Source: Trichoplax adhaerens
Taxonomy: Eukaryota; Placozoa; Uniplacotomia; Trichoplacea; Trichoplacidae
Direction of reading: 5' to 3'
Assembly (NCBI RefSeq): GCF_000150275.1
Contig: NW_002060946.1
Coordinates: 1,051,815 to 1,115,814 of the forward strand
Length of the DNA stretch: 64,000 nucleotides
Under the pieces are notes generated by a model. That model was not told where the DNA came from. It searched no databases and saw only the letters and a list, made by a program, of their open reading frames with translations. Shown here in pieces: positions 12,951 to 29,667 of this stretch (positions are counted from its first letter, which is position 1; the number at the start of each line of letters is the position of its first letter). The translations under genes and the position numbers were made by a program.

Positions 12951-15706
12951 ATGGCGAATGCCAGCAACGAGTTTAATAGCAGCAGTAGCAGTAATACAAG
13001 TAAAAATTATCCCAAGGATGCTTTGGTGATAGCAACAATATTGAAAGAGATGGGGGTTCGGGATTACGAGCCGCGTGTTGTGAGTCAATTACTGGAATTG
13101 ATATATCGTAAGTATGCAAGTAGATTACAAACGTATTTTCCAGTAGGTCAATTGCATTCCATATATGTTATGTTAATACTGCAATATGGAGTGCAGTAGC
13201 AGCCATTTGTGGCTCAATTCCTTTTCTCTTTGAGACTGTAACGAAATGATGTAGTTTTACTAGAAGACTATGATCTTCTGCATCTTTTCCTGGTCAACAT
13301 GTTAGCGTATTTAGAGGAACTCGATAGTGTATGGTGTCGCCAATACGAAAGACCGTAATGGACCAAAATTGTAAAAAAAATGACTTGTACTGTGTAGTAC
13401 AGTACAGCATTTGCTGGATTTCACTCGAAATATCATTAACGATGACATGAAAAGTGTACAGTGATTATAATAAGTATACTTACCTATTTCATATTTCTCT
13501 AAATTTTGTCCTCTAATGTCTAATAGGCTTGAATCATTAAAATTGTTGCTTTACCAATATACTTTATTCAACGACTTTGGATACTATGGTATTTGAGAAT
13601 TGCATAGAATTTGCTGATTAAAATTTCGAGACACATGGCTAGAAAGATGCGACTTCAAATTTTACGTCAAGTTATTTCTGCCTAGTTACAGTGTGTCACA
13701 ATTTTAAAATAAAATGGATTAGCATTGGCGAACCGTAGCCATTTACCATGCTACATCCAAAATAGGAAAGAGTATAGATCATAGAATGTAAAGATTCATC
13801 TAAATTATTCATCAGCTATTGATTACTACATAAGCTCACGTACAAATACGCGTACATGTAAATCTACACTTTACGATATACTGTACTCGTAAACTTTTAT
13901 CTACAGCAAGTGATTCCTTTATATGTATTGCGCAGTCTTAACGATGATACTGCAGTTATTAAGCTATTATGAGCATTCGAAATGAAATCTGTTAATTATT
14001 CTGCAGATTATTATAGTTAACTCCACTGCTGACTACCGGTGTTCTTGACACAGTTAAAATATACTTATTTGCTGTCTATGGGCAATTTTTCAACATGACT
14101 ATTTACTGCCAACGTTCTTGATAAAGTCAATGAAAAATTATGAATCTCCCACCGAGGTGATAAATCAATGAAAGCTGGCTAAAGCACTCATTTATGATAT
14201 TTATATAGAACTCACTGAAATTAAAAAGTAAAGTAAGTTAGTTTACATCCAATTCTACCCTTGACGTGAGCTGATATGTTGCACGAGTATACCATAAAAC
14301 CATTGCATCCCGTGTATCCAGCAGCACTCTACCTATCATCGGTGCATGTCAAGTGACCACGTAACTTTGTGCATATTCGTATCATACATATTTATACAAG
14401 CGTAGGTAAAATATAATATTAGTGACAACCTAATTATTATTATTCAAGGGTCCCTATTTCGATATGATTGGAAGATTGATTTTAATTTATGTAGTGACTG
14501 ATATATATACGTTGTACAATGTAACTATCAAGATTACTCTTAAACTGTATTTTTAATTTTTAAAGCGATAATATGTATACTGTTAACTTATTCATTCGGA
14601 TATACTAATCGATGTTACAAATATTGATAGGTTATGTAAGTGATATACTTGATGATGCTGCCATTTATTCCAATCATGCTCAAAAGAAGCAGTTAGACGC
14701 TGATGATACGCGCTTGGCCATTAAGAATTTCATTGATCAATCATTTACATCTCCTCCACCACGTGATGTATGACCATAATTAAGTGAAGTCAAAATTAAT
14801 GCTCTATCTTCGTATATCTTTATATTTCTTTTCCTATTGTAACAGTTTCTAGTTGGTGTTGCACGTCAAAGGAATGATACTCCTTTACCGATAGTTCAGG
14901 TTAAAAATGGCTTAAGATTACCGCCTGAAAGATACTGCATGTCTTCCGCCAATTACCACCTGAAGCCTTCTGCCCGAAAGGTAGCGCAGTGCACGTTGCT
15001 AGTGTAGCGTATATATATGTTATCCTACAGTGTTTTGCAAGTTCGCTTTTAACCTTTACTATACATTTTATCTTCTATCGCATTACATGAAAGTCTTCTA
15101 GTCGACATGGCCATAATCAAAATGCTGCGCCTTCTGGCTCTAAATTACATAACACCAATCCTGTACCTACAAATGCGAACAGCGTCAATTCATCTAAAAG
15201 CTCAGCTGCCGCTACTGCTTCCAGTTCCAATAATCGTCCCAGCGGCCGCGTAGATAAGCATAGTAAGATAGTTTTGCGTCATTAAATCTTATTTTGAGAA
15301 TTTAAGGAAATTTACTGTGTTATACAGTATTTGCAGCTAATCAGTTCCGTCATGTCTAAGTTTCACGCATTAATGTTGCCTAATGTATGGATCTCATTAC
15401 TTGAATATAGAAGACTCATCAAATGTGCCCGGATCAAAGCATCCGATCAAAATGCCTTCTACCTACAATAGCATACCTAATATTGTTAGAGAGCAACCGT
15501 TATCTGTTACTCCTAATGCAGAATTGGCACCAACTATTAGCGATTCATCCTCTAAAACAAAAAATTCAGCTACAACAATTGCAAGTACTGAGCAATATGG
15601 GTCTAGTTTAAAAAGAGGCTCTGAAGAAAACTCCAGTGAAAGTGCAACGGCCGATAATAAGCTAGCAGTTGGCCCACCTGCGAAAAGGAAAAAGGATGAT
15701 GTCTAG
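12951..15706 (+). CDS. TAF9: TAF9, TFIID/SAGA histone-fold subunit
   Basis: Exons 12951-13107, 14631-14767, 14846-14980, 15094-15262 and 15411-15706 join in phase to 297 aa, all with GT-AG borders. The N-terminal histone fold ([15 protein letters not shown], then [20 protein letters not shown], then DADDTRLAI) pairs with TAF6 in human TFIID and SAGA. It is followed by the conserved TAF9 block [21 protein letters not shown] and an RLPPERYC motif. The last two exons encode a Ser/Asn/Thr-rich tail ending in a basic-acidic KRKKDDV, comparable to the KRKRED-type end of human TAF9 (264 aa). Intron 1 (about 1.5 kb) is by far the longest. Acceptors of exons 4 and 5 were chosen because only they keep frame. 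It is convergent with the next gene; an AATAAA at 16063-16068 is a possible poly(A) signal. Confidence 0.92.
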
Positions 15707-16425
15707 CCTTCACGGTTTACATCTGCGTAAGACTTTTGGCCTTGTACATTATTTAGTTGTTTTTGTACTATAGCTTACGGTGTACTCGTTAGTTTGCCGT
15801 ATTGACGGTACTTGCTAAGATGTACTCTTATATAGCGGTACAAGTTCGATAACCTGATTAGGTTAAACTATTCTGAAATTATATTTGTACATGAGACGGG
15901 CAACTGCTTTATACTGTTTTGCCAAAAATGTAACTCTAATAATGTTAAATTTAGGTTATCGTGATTTAAACGCTGTGAAGAGTTGATTTTTTGAGTATAC
16001 TGTACAAACACAAATTCATGTTTTCGCTAGCTTACTAGTACTTACCTGCCTTTCCGAACATAAATAAATACGATAATGCGTCATGATTCGGTATAGATGA
16101 ACAAGCGCGTACTTTGGAAATCTTATTACCGCAATGTTTATAGAATTTTACCTGCATACTACAGATACTGGTTACCGACTATTATTGATTAAATTACAAT
16201 TATTTATGTTCAACTGCCGTGGAATAACAACTAATAAGTTGGAAATATTTTCGATTTATGCGTAAACCCAGAATCAGAATTTTAAAATAGGTTATATCTC
16301 TTATTTAGTAATTTTATGGCAGCACGGCATATATTGGTTGATATTTTTATTGTAATGAAGTAATAGCTCAATATTTTAGTTCCAAATCAGATTAGAATGG
16401 CTTATTATAAAATCTAGGTCCATTG
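15707..16425. other. Convergent 3' intergenic region TAF9/C5orf34
   Basis: Only 719 bp separate the two stop codons. It holds a plus-strand AATAAA at 16063-16068 (for TAF9) and a minus-strand AATAAA (TTTATT at 16346-16351) about 75 nt past the C5orf34 stop. The GTACTGTAC words that crowd the divergent regions are nearly absent (one partial at about 16000). Confidence 0.6.
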
Positions 16426-19400
16426 TTAGTTTTGTTGCATGTCATTAATGGCTTTTAAAAGTTCTGACGTTTTACTGAGGTTATTGTCGATCAGATCGTT
16501 GATACACTCCATTTGAAATTTCTCGGTATTCACATAATTCAAGTCTTTCACTGTTGCAAGATTTTCAGTTATGTTTGCCGACCATGGTTGCCATATTGAT
16601 AGTGAAGCTAATATGCTGTAAAGGAAAACACACATTCTCGACTGTGTACATTCGTACAGTATTGTTTGGATACTAGATTTGCAAAAAATCAGCTGTAAAT
16701 TTGGGATTAGTTTCTATACTTGGACTACTTTTACATCAAGAGCTCAAAAATTGATAGGATACCATTGAATCGTTTCAATTCTTGCTGCTTTTGCATTATA
16801 GCACTGTAAAGTTGATCGAATAGCGAAAATGGTAAATAAGTGGAGTTTCGTAGTTACGACTATTTCAATGAACAAAGTGTACTGCGTTACAGAAATGGTA
16901 AGAAGAATGACCTGTGAACATTGTTGTCCCATATTGTATTGTTATAGAACCTGCTACATCTTTCCTTGCTATTAGAAAATGCCCACTTACACCAGTTGCT
17001 TGCATGTTTGGCATACCTAGCAAATGATTACATTCCTTTTAAATTGTAATGAAGTAAGCACAGTATCAGCTAAAGAATGAACTAAAGTCTGATACTAAAA
17101 TTAAAAAATGATAGCTGTTAAATAAATGTCGCGCGATCGAGTTTACCTATAATAATTGTAATGTGCTTCGGTCTCTGCAGGAATAAGCGTAACATTTCCA
17201 TTTGGAAGTATCAATTCATACTGCGGAGAAGTTATATTTTCTTTCAGCAAGTAGCGTCCGTTGAGCATGATCCCATCGTTAAAGTGAATATGTATTCGTC
17301 CTGTACTATACGCAATAAATCTGCCCAATTCGGTGATTGTGATATCTTCTTTCATAGGCTGCGTTTTTCGTTGTAATGCATTCGCAGAATTGGATTTCTT
17401 CTATGTAATATTACATTTCATTAGGAAATAAATTTAAACACTATAGTGCTACATTCAATTAAAAGCTTAATCCTTCTTACTAAGGTCGGTTTTGCGTCAG
17501 GATATTTATCCGGAGTATAAGATACAGTGACTTTTTGCCTTAGCGTTGAAGGCAAGCGCTTAATTTGAAAGAAGAACTTTAGGGACTGGAAAATAATTCT
17601 TTTCAACTCTGCTTGTGCACTTAACAAGTCATTCCAGAGCTGCAGTTTATACTGCGTCGAATAAGTCAACTGTTGGAGCTTTCGAATTTGGGCAAAAATT
17701 TTAACAATTTAAGATGCTGCATTTTGATAACATCTCATTATGAAGTATCACACGTAAATGTACGCAGTGGCGTTAGTCTACCTGTTTTAAGGAAGTGTCA
17801 TACGAATAGAAATCAAAATAATTGGCAAATTCTCCTCTAGAAACCAAATAAGCTCCATTTGGCAGTAAAACTTCTACTCGAAGGTGGTCATAAAAAAATC
17901 TGCAGTCACAGACATAGATATAGAATAATATATTAGCATGTAGTAGACTCTGTCTATACTTGTAGTTTTACACATTAAGATAGTCATTTTCTAAATGATT
18001 ATAGTAGATTTAATTTTATTTATTTTATTATATATAATTATAGATGTGTAGGTAATTTTCAATACCAGTTTGCATCTAGTAGAAGATTCGTACGTATACT
18101 GATCGTTATACGAACGAAATTTTCTACTAGATGCAAAATTAAATTAATTATAATCGTTATAATTACCGGTAGTGGCAGTTGTTCGCAATAATAATACTTA
18201 TTAGCTTGTTATCTGTTAAATTTTGTGTTGGTGGCTCCGAATCCCTATTGAATATAGGGAATGGTACGTGTACCAACAAATCATCGTTATCGCTGGCGCA
18301 TTCATCAGGTGTCTTTTCGTCATTATCTGTATCTTCCTTTCGATTCGCTATTAAAAAATAATGAAATTGAGATTGTGAACTGTCGAAGGTTATCTGATGA
18401 AAGTTATGTAATTTGAATGGTATCGCGTAATCTATTTACCGCTACCGATAACGTCTAGAGCTAAGTGCATGGGATGTCGCCAACATTCTAAAGCGGAACG
18501 AATACTATATTGTTGAACTATTTCGGAGTATTCTTCGTCTCCATTTGAATCGATACATTTAGCAATAAATTTCACGGTAAAGCTTTGCTGGTGATTTTTC
18601 AGAATTAATGTGGCTGCATTGTTGAGAGCAGTGACAGTTACTGAACCATTTGAGTTTCTTTTCACATGTGGATGTCCGGAAGCTTTGGGCCAGATTGCAA
18701 TAGGTGAGTACCGGTTTTTGATCTAAATACGCGTATACAGTATATCAATATCGGGATAATTCATGCAGTTGTGCGTGAGTACGACTGTACGAGTGCAGTA
18801 GTTGTTAGTTGTAACATAGATTCCGTAAGATAATTGATTTAGAAATGGATTTACATACCGTTATCTATGACGTTTTACATATTTTTAATAGATAACTGTA
18901 TAGTTTTATTAGTTTTATAATATTATTATCTATAAACTGATAATTATATAATTCATGTTGAAATCGATTTACTATAAATTGACTGACTTTTTCAATACAG
19001 TTTGGGTACAGTTATGTCTAAGGGAGATTAGTGTTGTGCTACTGTTCCTCCAAGCGATAGGAGATCGTCAGTATTTAAGGTCGTACTGTACAGTAGGTTA
19101 ATGTCAGGGAGGACAAACCTGACAATAGACTTATAGTGTGGAGTTTCTATAATAGTTTAACATTTTCCTCATTACAAATTTCGATTTGTACCACTGTTAA
19201 TAACTTTCACAGCAGTCTATATCAGTACGTGTACTTCCAACACTAATTACTTTAAAGTAAGATTGATATTGGTATGTGTACGGTTTAGACTTTAGTAATA
19301 TAATCTCTGATAATATGAAAGGTCCTACTTCTGTGCATATATAATACTATCCAAATGAATGTTGCGTAGTTTTGCATTTGCTTTTAACAAGTGTTTGTAT

Positions 19401-19766
19401 TTATACGGCACAATGGTAGCAGTATACGTGCAGTAATACTTTAAGGTAGTCAAGCTTTCTCACCTCTTTATGTTCTGGATTAGATATCCCACAGCACGGA
19501 TATAAAGTATATAGATTTCTTGTTTTTATCATGTAGTGAATTTTTTTCTGATTTCGAGATGTTGCAAAACGTGTCATTTGTTTAATCGCTTTATTGTTGG
19601 AAAATGGCATAGAATGATTTAGTATCGTTGTATAGTTTCCACATTTTGAGAGTGTCATTGCTAATCCGTCACAAAATCTAGCTTCCACCATGCCGTTGCA
19701 ATAGACGATCGTCTGCCAAGGATAATCATCTTTGGCGTTGATATCATGATTATCCTGATAAGACAT
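16426..19766 (-). CDS. C5orf34: C5orf34-family protein (function unknown)
   Basis: Seven exons in coding order: 19766-19464, 18722-18440, 18347-18167, 17899-17782, 17669-17481, 17358-17147, 16615-16426. All phases agree and give 491 aa (human about 640). The N-terminal exon matches the human start: a YCNGMVEARFCDG-L-L-CG block, then a short stretch ending QMTRFATS. Exon 6 has the most conserved segment, LGRFIAYSTGRIHIHF-DG, followed by LPNGNVTLIPAE. The last exon keeps the NW(S)-type helix and the terminal SKTSELLKAINDM-like motif. Family membership rests on remembered human sequence (domains of unknown function, DUF4524/DUF4520). No enzyme motif, signal peptide or membrane segment is visible. 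The acceptor of exon 5 could be 9 nt further upstream. Start is a good ATG at 19766. Confidence 0.85.
18069..18137. repeat. Isolated 69-nt hairpin in a C5orf34 intron
   Basis: The arm beginning TTTGCATCTAGTAGAA pairs perfectly over 16 bp with the matching 3' arm. The remaining stem is about 14 bp with two or three mismatches or bulges and closes with TCGTACGTATAC against GTATACGAACGA. The loop is about 5-7 nt. It ends 30 nt from the exon at 18167. Size and shape resemble a pre-miRNA stem or a tiny foldback element. Confidence 0.8.
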
Positions 19767-24370
<4,604 letters not shown>

Positions 24371-25417
24371 TCGGACTTGAAAAATCATGAATTGATCCAA
24401 CGAAACTACAAGTTTACTATAAGCGGTATTTAACTACAGCAGTTTTGATATTGCATCTTGGTATTAAGAATTCGCAACACGTTGTTCTAGTACAGTATTA
24501 GTATCGATTGTTTGGCAATCATCGATAATTAATTTGTGAAGACTTTATTTCAGAATAACGTGAAACTTATTATATGATTTATATCCTTCAGTTCGTATTT
24601 GACAAAGTTAGCCGATTGCCAGTGGATTGGATAACAGTCTGTAATACGTACTATAATAACATGCTAAATATTGTGATAGAATAGATTAATGCTTCGGTAT
24701 TTTACTCGAGGTTAATGGTATTTTTCATTGCTGTTGTAATATAACCTTTAAGATGTAATGCCTAGTGTAGTGATGCAACTCTACTTACTAACTTACAGTG
24801 AATACAAAATGAGACGATGTTATTATTATGGATATAATTTAAACCTCTTTGGGCGATCGATAGTACTGTTGGTTAACTAGTCCTCAATTACCATTACCAT
24901 TAAAAAACTAGATTTCTATACGAGAAAAGTACAAAAATTTTGTTTTTGGCGGCTGTACCTTATATTATAACTGGTACTGCCGTATAGTACATTTTAAAGT
25001 ACTGTACACATAAAATGCAGCGTTGCCTGTTATAGATCGAATGTAAATTGCATGTCTTGTCCAATAAATTATCCCGTTGTTGGAGCATTTTAAATCTTGG
25101 ATATAATTTGTTGCTCAATTGAACTAACATCTGTAAACAGCTACTTCACTTCAGTGTTATAAAGTTTTCATACGGAAATTGAAAAATAGTACAATAAATT
25201 CTAAAAAAATGTACCGTAGATTTTCATAACTTAAATGTAAAATTAATTAATCCGGTAACATTTACGAATATGGATTAAACTATAAATTGTGGAGCTGATC
25301 CATAAATATTGATTGTAATGAATAGCAGCTTCAACTAGCAAAATTGCAGACTGTAGATTAAGTTCCTTATTCATAAAGTGATCGTTCTTTTATTTACTGA
25401 TACGGATATTCCACCAG
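24371..25417. other. Convergent 3' intergenic region RAB6/RFC4
   Basis: AT-rich DNA with a plus-strand AATAAA at 25063-25068 (about 690 nt past the RAB6 stop) and a minus-strand AATAAA (TTTATT at 25389-25394) just past the RFC4 stop. A single GTACTGTAC occurs near 25000. No gene seen. Confidence 0.55.
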
Positions 25418-28400
25418 TCATTCTCCAGCGCAAACTTGTTGCATGATATGACTACATAATTTCATCATTTGTAAATATTCGTCAGCACCGTCCATTAAGC
25501 ATTTATCAATTTCCTATTGTTCCGAAATACACGTACGATATTATAACTGCAGTTGTTGTATCAATTTCTGCATCATTTCGAAGATATCAGTAAAAGATCT
25601 AGTATACGTAAAACGATTTTACTTTACTGCACGAGCATTACTTACCGCCATCATCTGAGCTAAAAACGACTTTTTCTTATCAGACAGTTCATCTACGTCA
25701 ACGATTTTGTCATGGAGCTTCGAATTGTAAAATAGTAAACTCATTAGTAAGTGCTACTTTAATGAAATTGAGTTTAACTTTCCGCGAGCTGTTTGCAAAA
25801 TAAGATATTAATAACTTACTTGAGATAGTAGTTGATATGCGGAGTAACTATCAGCAATTACATTCTGACACGAGAACATGAAAAATAGCGAGATTTAATA
25901 ACTTTTAATGCTGCCGTGAAAATCGAGCATTAGAAGCCATTTCAAACTTGGTAAGAAAGGTTTCAAGAATAGTTTACTACAGTATATTAAATCAAATTGT
26001 CCTTAATGTAAAGAAAGATACTTTTAAGCTTGTTTTATCGAAAGCTGTATAAAAGCTGTTATTCTACGTTCTTAAGTAAAATACAAGTTGTTGACCGAGG
26101 TTCGAAAGTTTTCATCTTGGTGTACCTGTATTATTTTATCCAACTTTTCGTAAGAATTCAGGCGGCAAGTTTCGAGAATAGAGTCGATTAGTGCATCAGG
26201 TATAACCTAATATGGTAAAATCAGGATATTTTAAATTGGTCTTCCTTTGTATTACTAACGTAGCACTAGCTATCGAGAAGTACAGTCCAGTTACCCCAGC
26301 GCTTTCGATTATTCTCTCAGAAGTAATACGCTTATCGTTATACAATCGTGATACACTTTGTATATAGGTAATAGCCTACGATGAAAGCAACAACAGGCAC
26401 AGATAAAACCTATCAAGTAATTGGTTAGGTACTATAATTTTTTATATTTTAGGAAGTCTCGAATATCTGCTATGGGAGTCTATAAAATGTTTTATTCCTA
26501 CCTTTCTCATGTCACCTTCTGATATAGATATTATGTTCCGTAAGGCCTACAACGACAGATGGGTACATTTTATATATGTGTTTTAGCTATTTGGAATATT
26601 TCTTCAACTATCCTTCATAATAATAAACAAGTAGTATTGTAACAGCACCTACTATGCTAAATAACACATCGGAATACTATCTTACATCAACTATTAGTAT
26701 TATGGTTTACTTACTTGTTTATCACAGTCTAGGTTTTCTTTTTCGGAAATTGCACTTAAGTGGTGTAATAATATATTTTCCGGCAGTGGCTTGAAGCGAA
26801 ATTTGGAACAGCGAGAAGTCAAAGGCTCTATAATTCTATAAAAGCGAAGCCAATTTTTTATCAATCTCAAATGACTATCGTCAGAATGCTATTTTGTGCA
26901 CTGTATCCGTAGATCTTATGTAAAGTATAGTAGTCAGTTGCAATTGGCAGCTAGTGTGCGTTAATAACTGAACAACCTATCTCATGCCATTTGATGTAGC
27001 TTACCTACTAACATAGTTACATATTAAACAAAATCTAGTAGTTTTCGAATACTTTTCCATTGTTCGCCGAAGTGCAGCCTATGTAGTAGTGAGTAATGTA
27101 ATGCATAGATAAGGTAATAAGCAAGAAATTGAAAGCTATAAATGCAATATACTGTATATGTTTGTGTACCTGTGCAGCATGGGTCATGGAATCGGCTTCA
27201 TCTAATATTATTATTTTAAAGGGAGGGCAAGGTGTACCACTGCATTAACAAATTAAATAGTAATGCCGATAAATTTTTGTAGTCATTACAAATTGATTTC
27301 AAATACAAGCATTGCAACAAACAACTGATTAAATTGATGTAGAATGCTATATATTATACTGGTATGAACAATTAAACCATAGGATGGTATATCGTTGGGT
27401 CACAGTTGACCGAGCAAAGCAATGACTTACTCAGGCCGTTGATTGGCAACCGATAGCTGTGCAAATGTCTTTATTTTCTCACGAATGACCTTTCATTATT
27501 ATACGAAAACATCAAAGATTACATAGACTAAGTATTCTTCGTGAATACGAACGCAGATTTAACCTTTAATGTAATACCCACTACATGTACAGACGGATAT
27601 ACGAAAGAGCGTCTACTTTAAATACTTGTACTGTATTGACTGTGTGGGTAATGTTCTCAAAATACAAGTATACTTTCTACACGCATTAAATTTTACTATA
27701 TTCAAAGTATAACAAACAAGGGTTCGATTACTAAGTAAGTATTGTAACTATTGGTAGTACTGTACAGTAGTGCATCATAACTAGTTATTGCGTATTCAAT
27801 CAATTAATTCGCAACAAGATGCTAGATATGAGGACGTATAATTTTAATTATAACTATATGCTTTACCTGGATGCCACGATCATCGGATGCATTTAATTCC
27901 AGGACTCTCGATCTATAAATATCCGATCTAATCGGAATAAATCAGGACGCTTTAAAAAGAGTTTCAGCAATAGCAAAGAAAACAGTTGCTACACTGTGCC
28001 TTTTACCCTTTCGCAAATAACACGTTGGATATCTCGTAGTATTTTAGATAATAATCTTACAATAAAGTATTATTTTACATATTTTTGAAACTTCTACTGT
28101 ACGTATGTGTTAAAAGAGTTACTTTGTCCAAGCGCTACGTTAAATTTATCGTGAAAGACAAGGAGGAATTGATTACAGTTTCTTAAGTACTGAGGAGTAC
28201 CGTTACTACAGTAGTACTTGTGGTACTACGTACAGTAGAATGGCATTGCTTGCATGCACTTACGCGTCTATAGCATAGCAGTCATGCATATATGGGCAAC
28301 GTTATATGAATATAAATGATAAAAGTAATAGCTGCACAAATCGGATATAATCTATTTTCTATTGCTGTAGTTCTGAGTAAAAAAAGGCATACTGTATGCT

Positions 28401-29043
28401 TTTACAAGACGTATCGTCTTGTAATGGCAAGTAGATGTAGAGAGTGCAAGGAAAGTACAAAATATGTAGAGCTACACTATAGCAGAAACAAATATTGAAC
28501 AGTATACAGTACGTTATGTAATATATAATTTTACAAAATTCTCTGCATAGTGGTTATAAAGTACTGTCTATTCAATGCGTGCAATCAAGGTGTACCCGTA
28601 GAGATGTCTTGCTGCAGCTAAAATAGTAGAAGTTTTGCCAGTGCCTGGAGGACCATAGAACAAGAAATTGGGTAGCTGCAAGTAGAATATCCGTATGAAT
28701 ACATTTAAAAATTACCCTTTGATTACAAGACGTTGCATTTCAATTTGTCCTATTGACATATGAACTGTACAGTGTAGAATCATGACATCATGCAGGTAAG
28801 TGGACCTACATCTGCACCTTGCAGGCATTTCCTCAAGACGGATACCACTTCATCTTGATGTGCAACATCATCGATCGATCTTGGCCGGCTATCATAACCA
28901 AAATGGAGTCAAAAAATGGAATACCAAGTATAATAACATTGTAGTAAAGCATGTTTCTATACGTACTATTTTTCAACCCATGGGACGCTGACATTACTAG
29001 AGGATTTTCGTTCACCATCGGTTGGCATTATTTCCGAGCTCAT
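25418..29043 (-). CDS. RFC4: RFC4, replication factor C small subunit
   Basis: Fourteen short exons in coding order: 29043-28967, 28888-28810, 28675-28596, 27927-27867, 27489-27431, 27239-27170, 27078-27005, 26835-26715, 26546-26502, 26375-26295, 26206-26126, 25864-25820, 25717-25646, 25513-25418. All phases agree; 346 aa (human RFC4 363). Part of the AAA+ clamp loader that opens PCNA at primer-template junctions. Motifs in order: PWVEKYRPRS, Walker [25 protein letters not shown] (RFC box), Walker [31 protein letters not shown] (sensor 1), and [14 protein letters not shown] with the SRC arginine finger. The C-terminal collar helices end [14 protein letters not shown]. Similarity favours RFC4 over RFC2 or RFC5, especially [17 protein letters not shown]. 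Exons average 74 nt. Only 624 bp separate its ATG from that of RIC8. Confidence 0.96.
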
Positions 29044-29170
29044 ATTTATTTTCTTTCCCGCCAGCTCTGTTGTGGTTTGTTGCATACGGGGACTTGTAAG
29101 TTCTAGTGGCCCGCAACACGAAGTCCCTAGCGCTATCCGTCCAGTACTACAGTACCGTATTGTAGCCTTT

Positions 29171-29201
29171 ACAGTGCACAGTACGATGTACTGTGCACTG
29201 T
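29171..29201. repeat. 14-bp perfect dyad with 3-nt spacer
   Basis: ACAGTGCACAGTAC (29171-29184), spacer GAT, then the exact reverse complement (29188-29201). It belongs to the GTACTGTAC word family and sits at the outer edge of the long foldback. Confidence 0.9.
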
Positions 29202-29542
29202 AGACTAGGGGTCTGGACCAGACCGAACCAGACCATACAGAGAAGACTGTAGATACTGTACGATTAGACCTGTCATACGATCAATACAACTCATACATGT
29301 ACATGTTTGAGAGTCGTGCAGCACTGTTAGTATGAGTCATCGTGTACAGTGTACAGTACTGTAGCACTGACTGTCAAGACTACTGTACTGTACACTGTAC
29401 ACTGTACACGATGACTCATACAGTACTAACACTCATACAGTACAGTATATGTATGAGTCGTATGATCGTATCTACTGTACTCTTCGCTTCTGGTCTGGTT
29501 CGGTCTGGTCCGGACCCTAGTCTACAATGTACAGTGTACAGT
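29180..29542. repeat. Long imperfect inverted repeat (foldback) between RFC4 and RIC8
   Basis: The 5' arm is about 29181-29358, the 3' arm about 29380-29542, with a loop of roughly 20 nt. Best-paired segments: CTGGACCAGACCGAACCAG (about 29213-29231) against CTGGTCTGGTTCGGTCTGG near 29490-29507, and TATGAGTCATCGTGTACAGT (29331-29350) against the complementary 3' stretch ending near 29420. Bulges occur between these blocks. It could be a MITE-like foldback element or a cruciform-forming promoter element. No transposase and no clear target-site duplication were found. Confidence 0.85.
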
Positions 29543-29667
29543 ACCATGACTGTCGGATTTTTGTACTGTACCGTACTGTACTGTACTGAAGGCTGAAGCC
29601 TATCTAGGTGACTCCAAGACACTCTTGATCTACGGGTAGTAAACACAGCCGAGAGTGCTTCAACAAA

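Larger units (their letters stand above)
29044..29667. promoter_or_regulatory. Compact divergent promoter RFC4/RIC8
   Basis: The whole 624 bp between the two start codons must serve both genes. Its centre (about 29180-29542) is one long inverted repeat, leaving roughly 130 bp on either side for core promoters and 5' UTRs. No clear TATA box is seen. Confidence 0.65.

Noticed and set aside
16744-16932. Possible extra C5orf34 exon on the minus strand
   Set aside because: Candidate splice sites either hit stops or end in the wrong phase, while joining 17147 directly to 16615 keeps phase and matches the human C-terminus.
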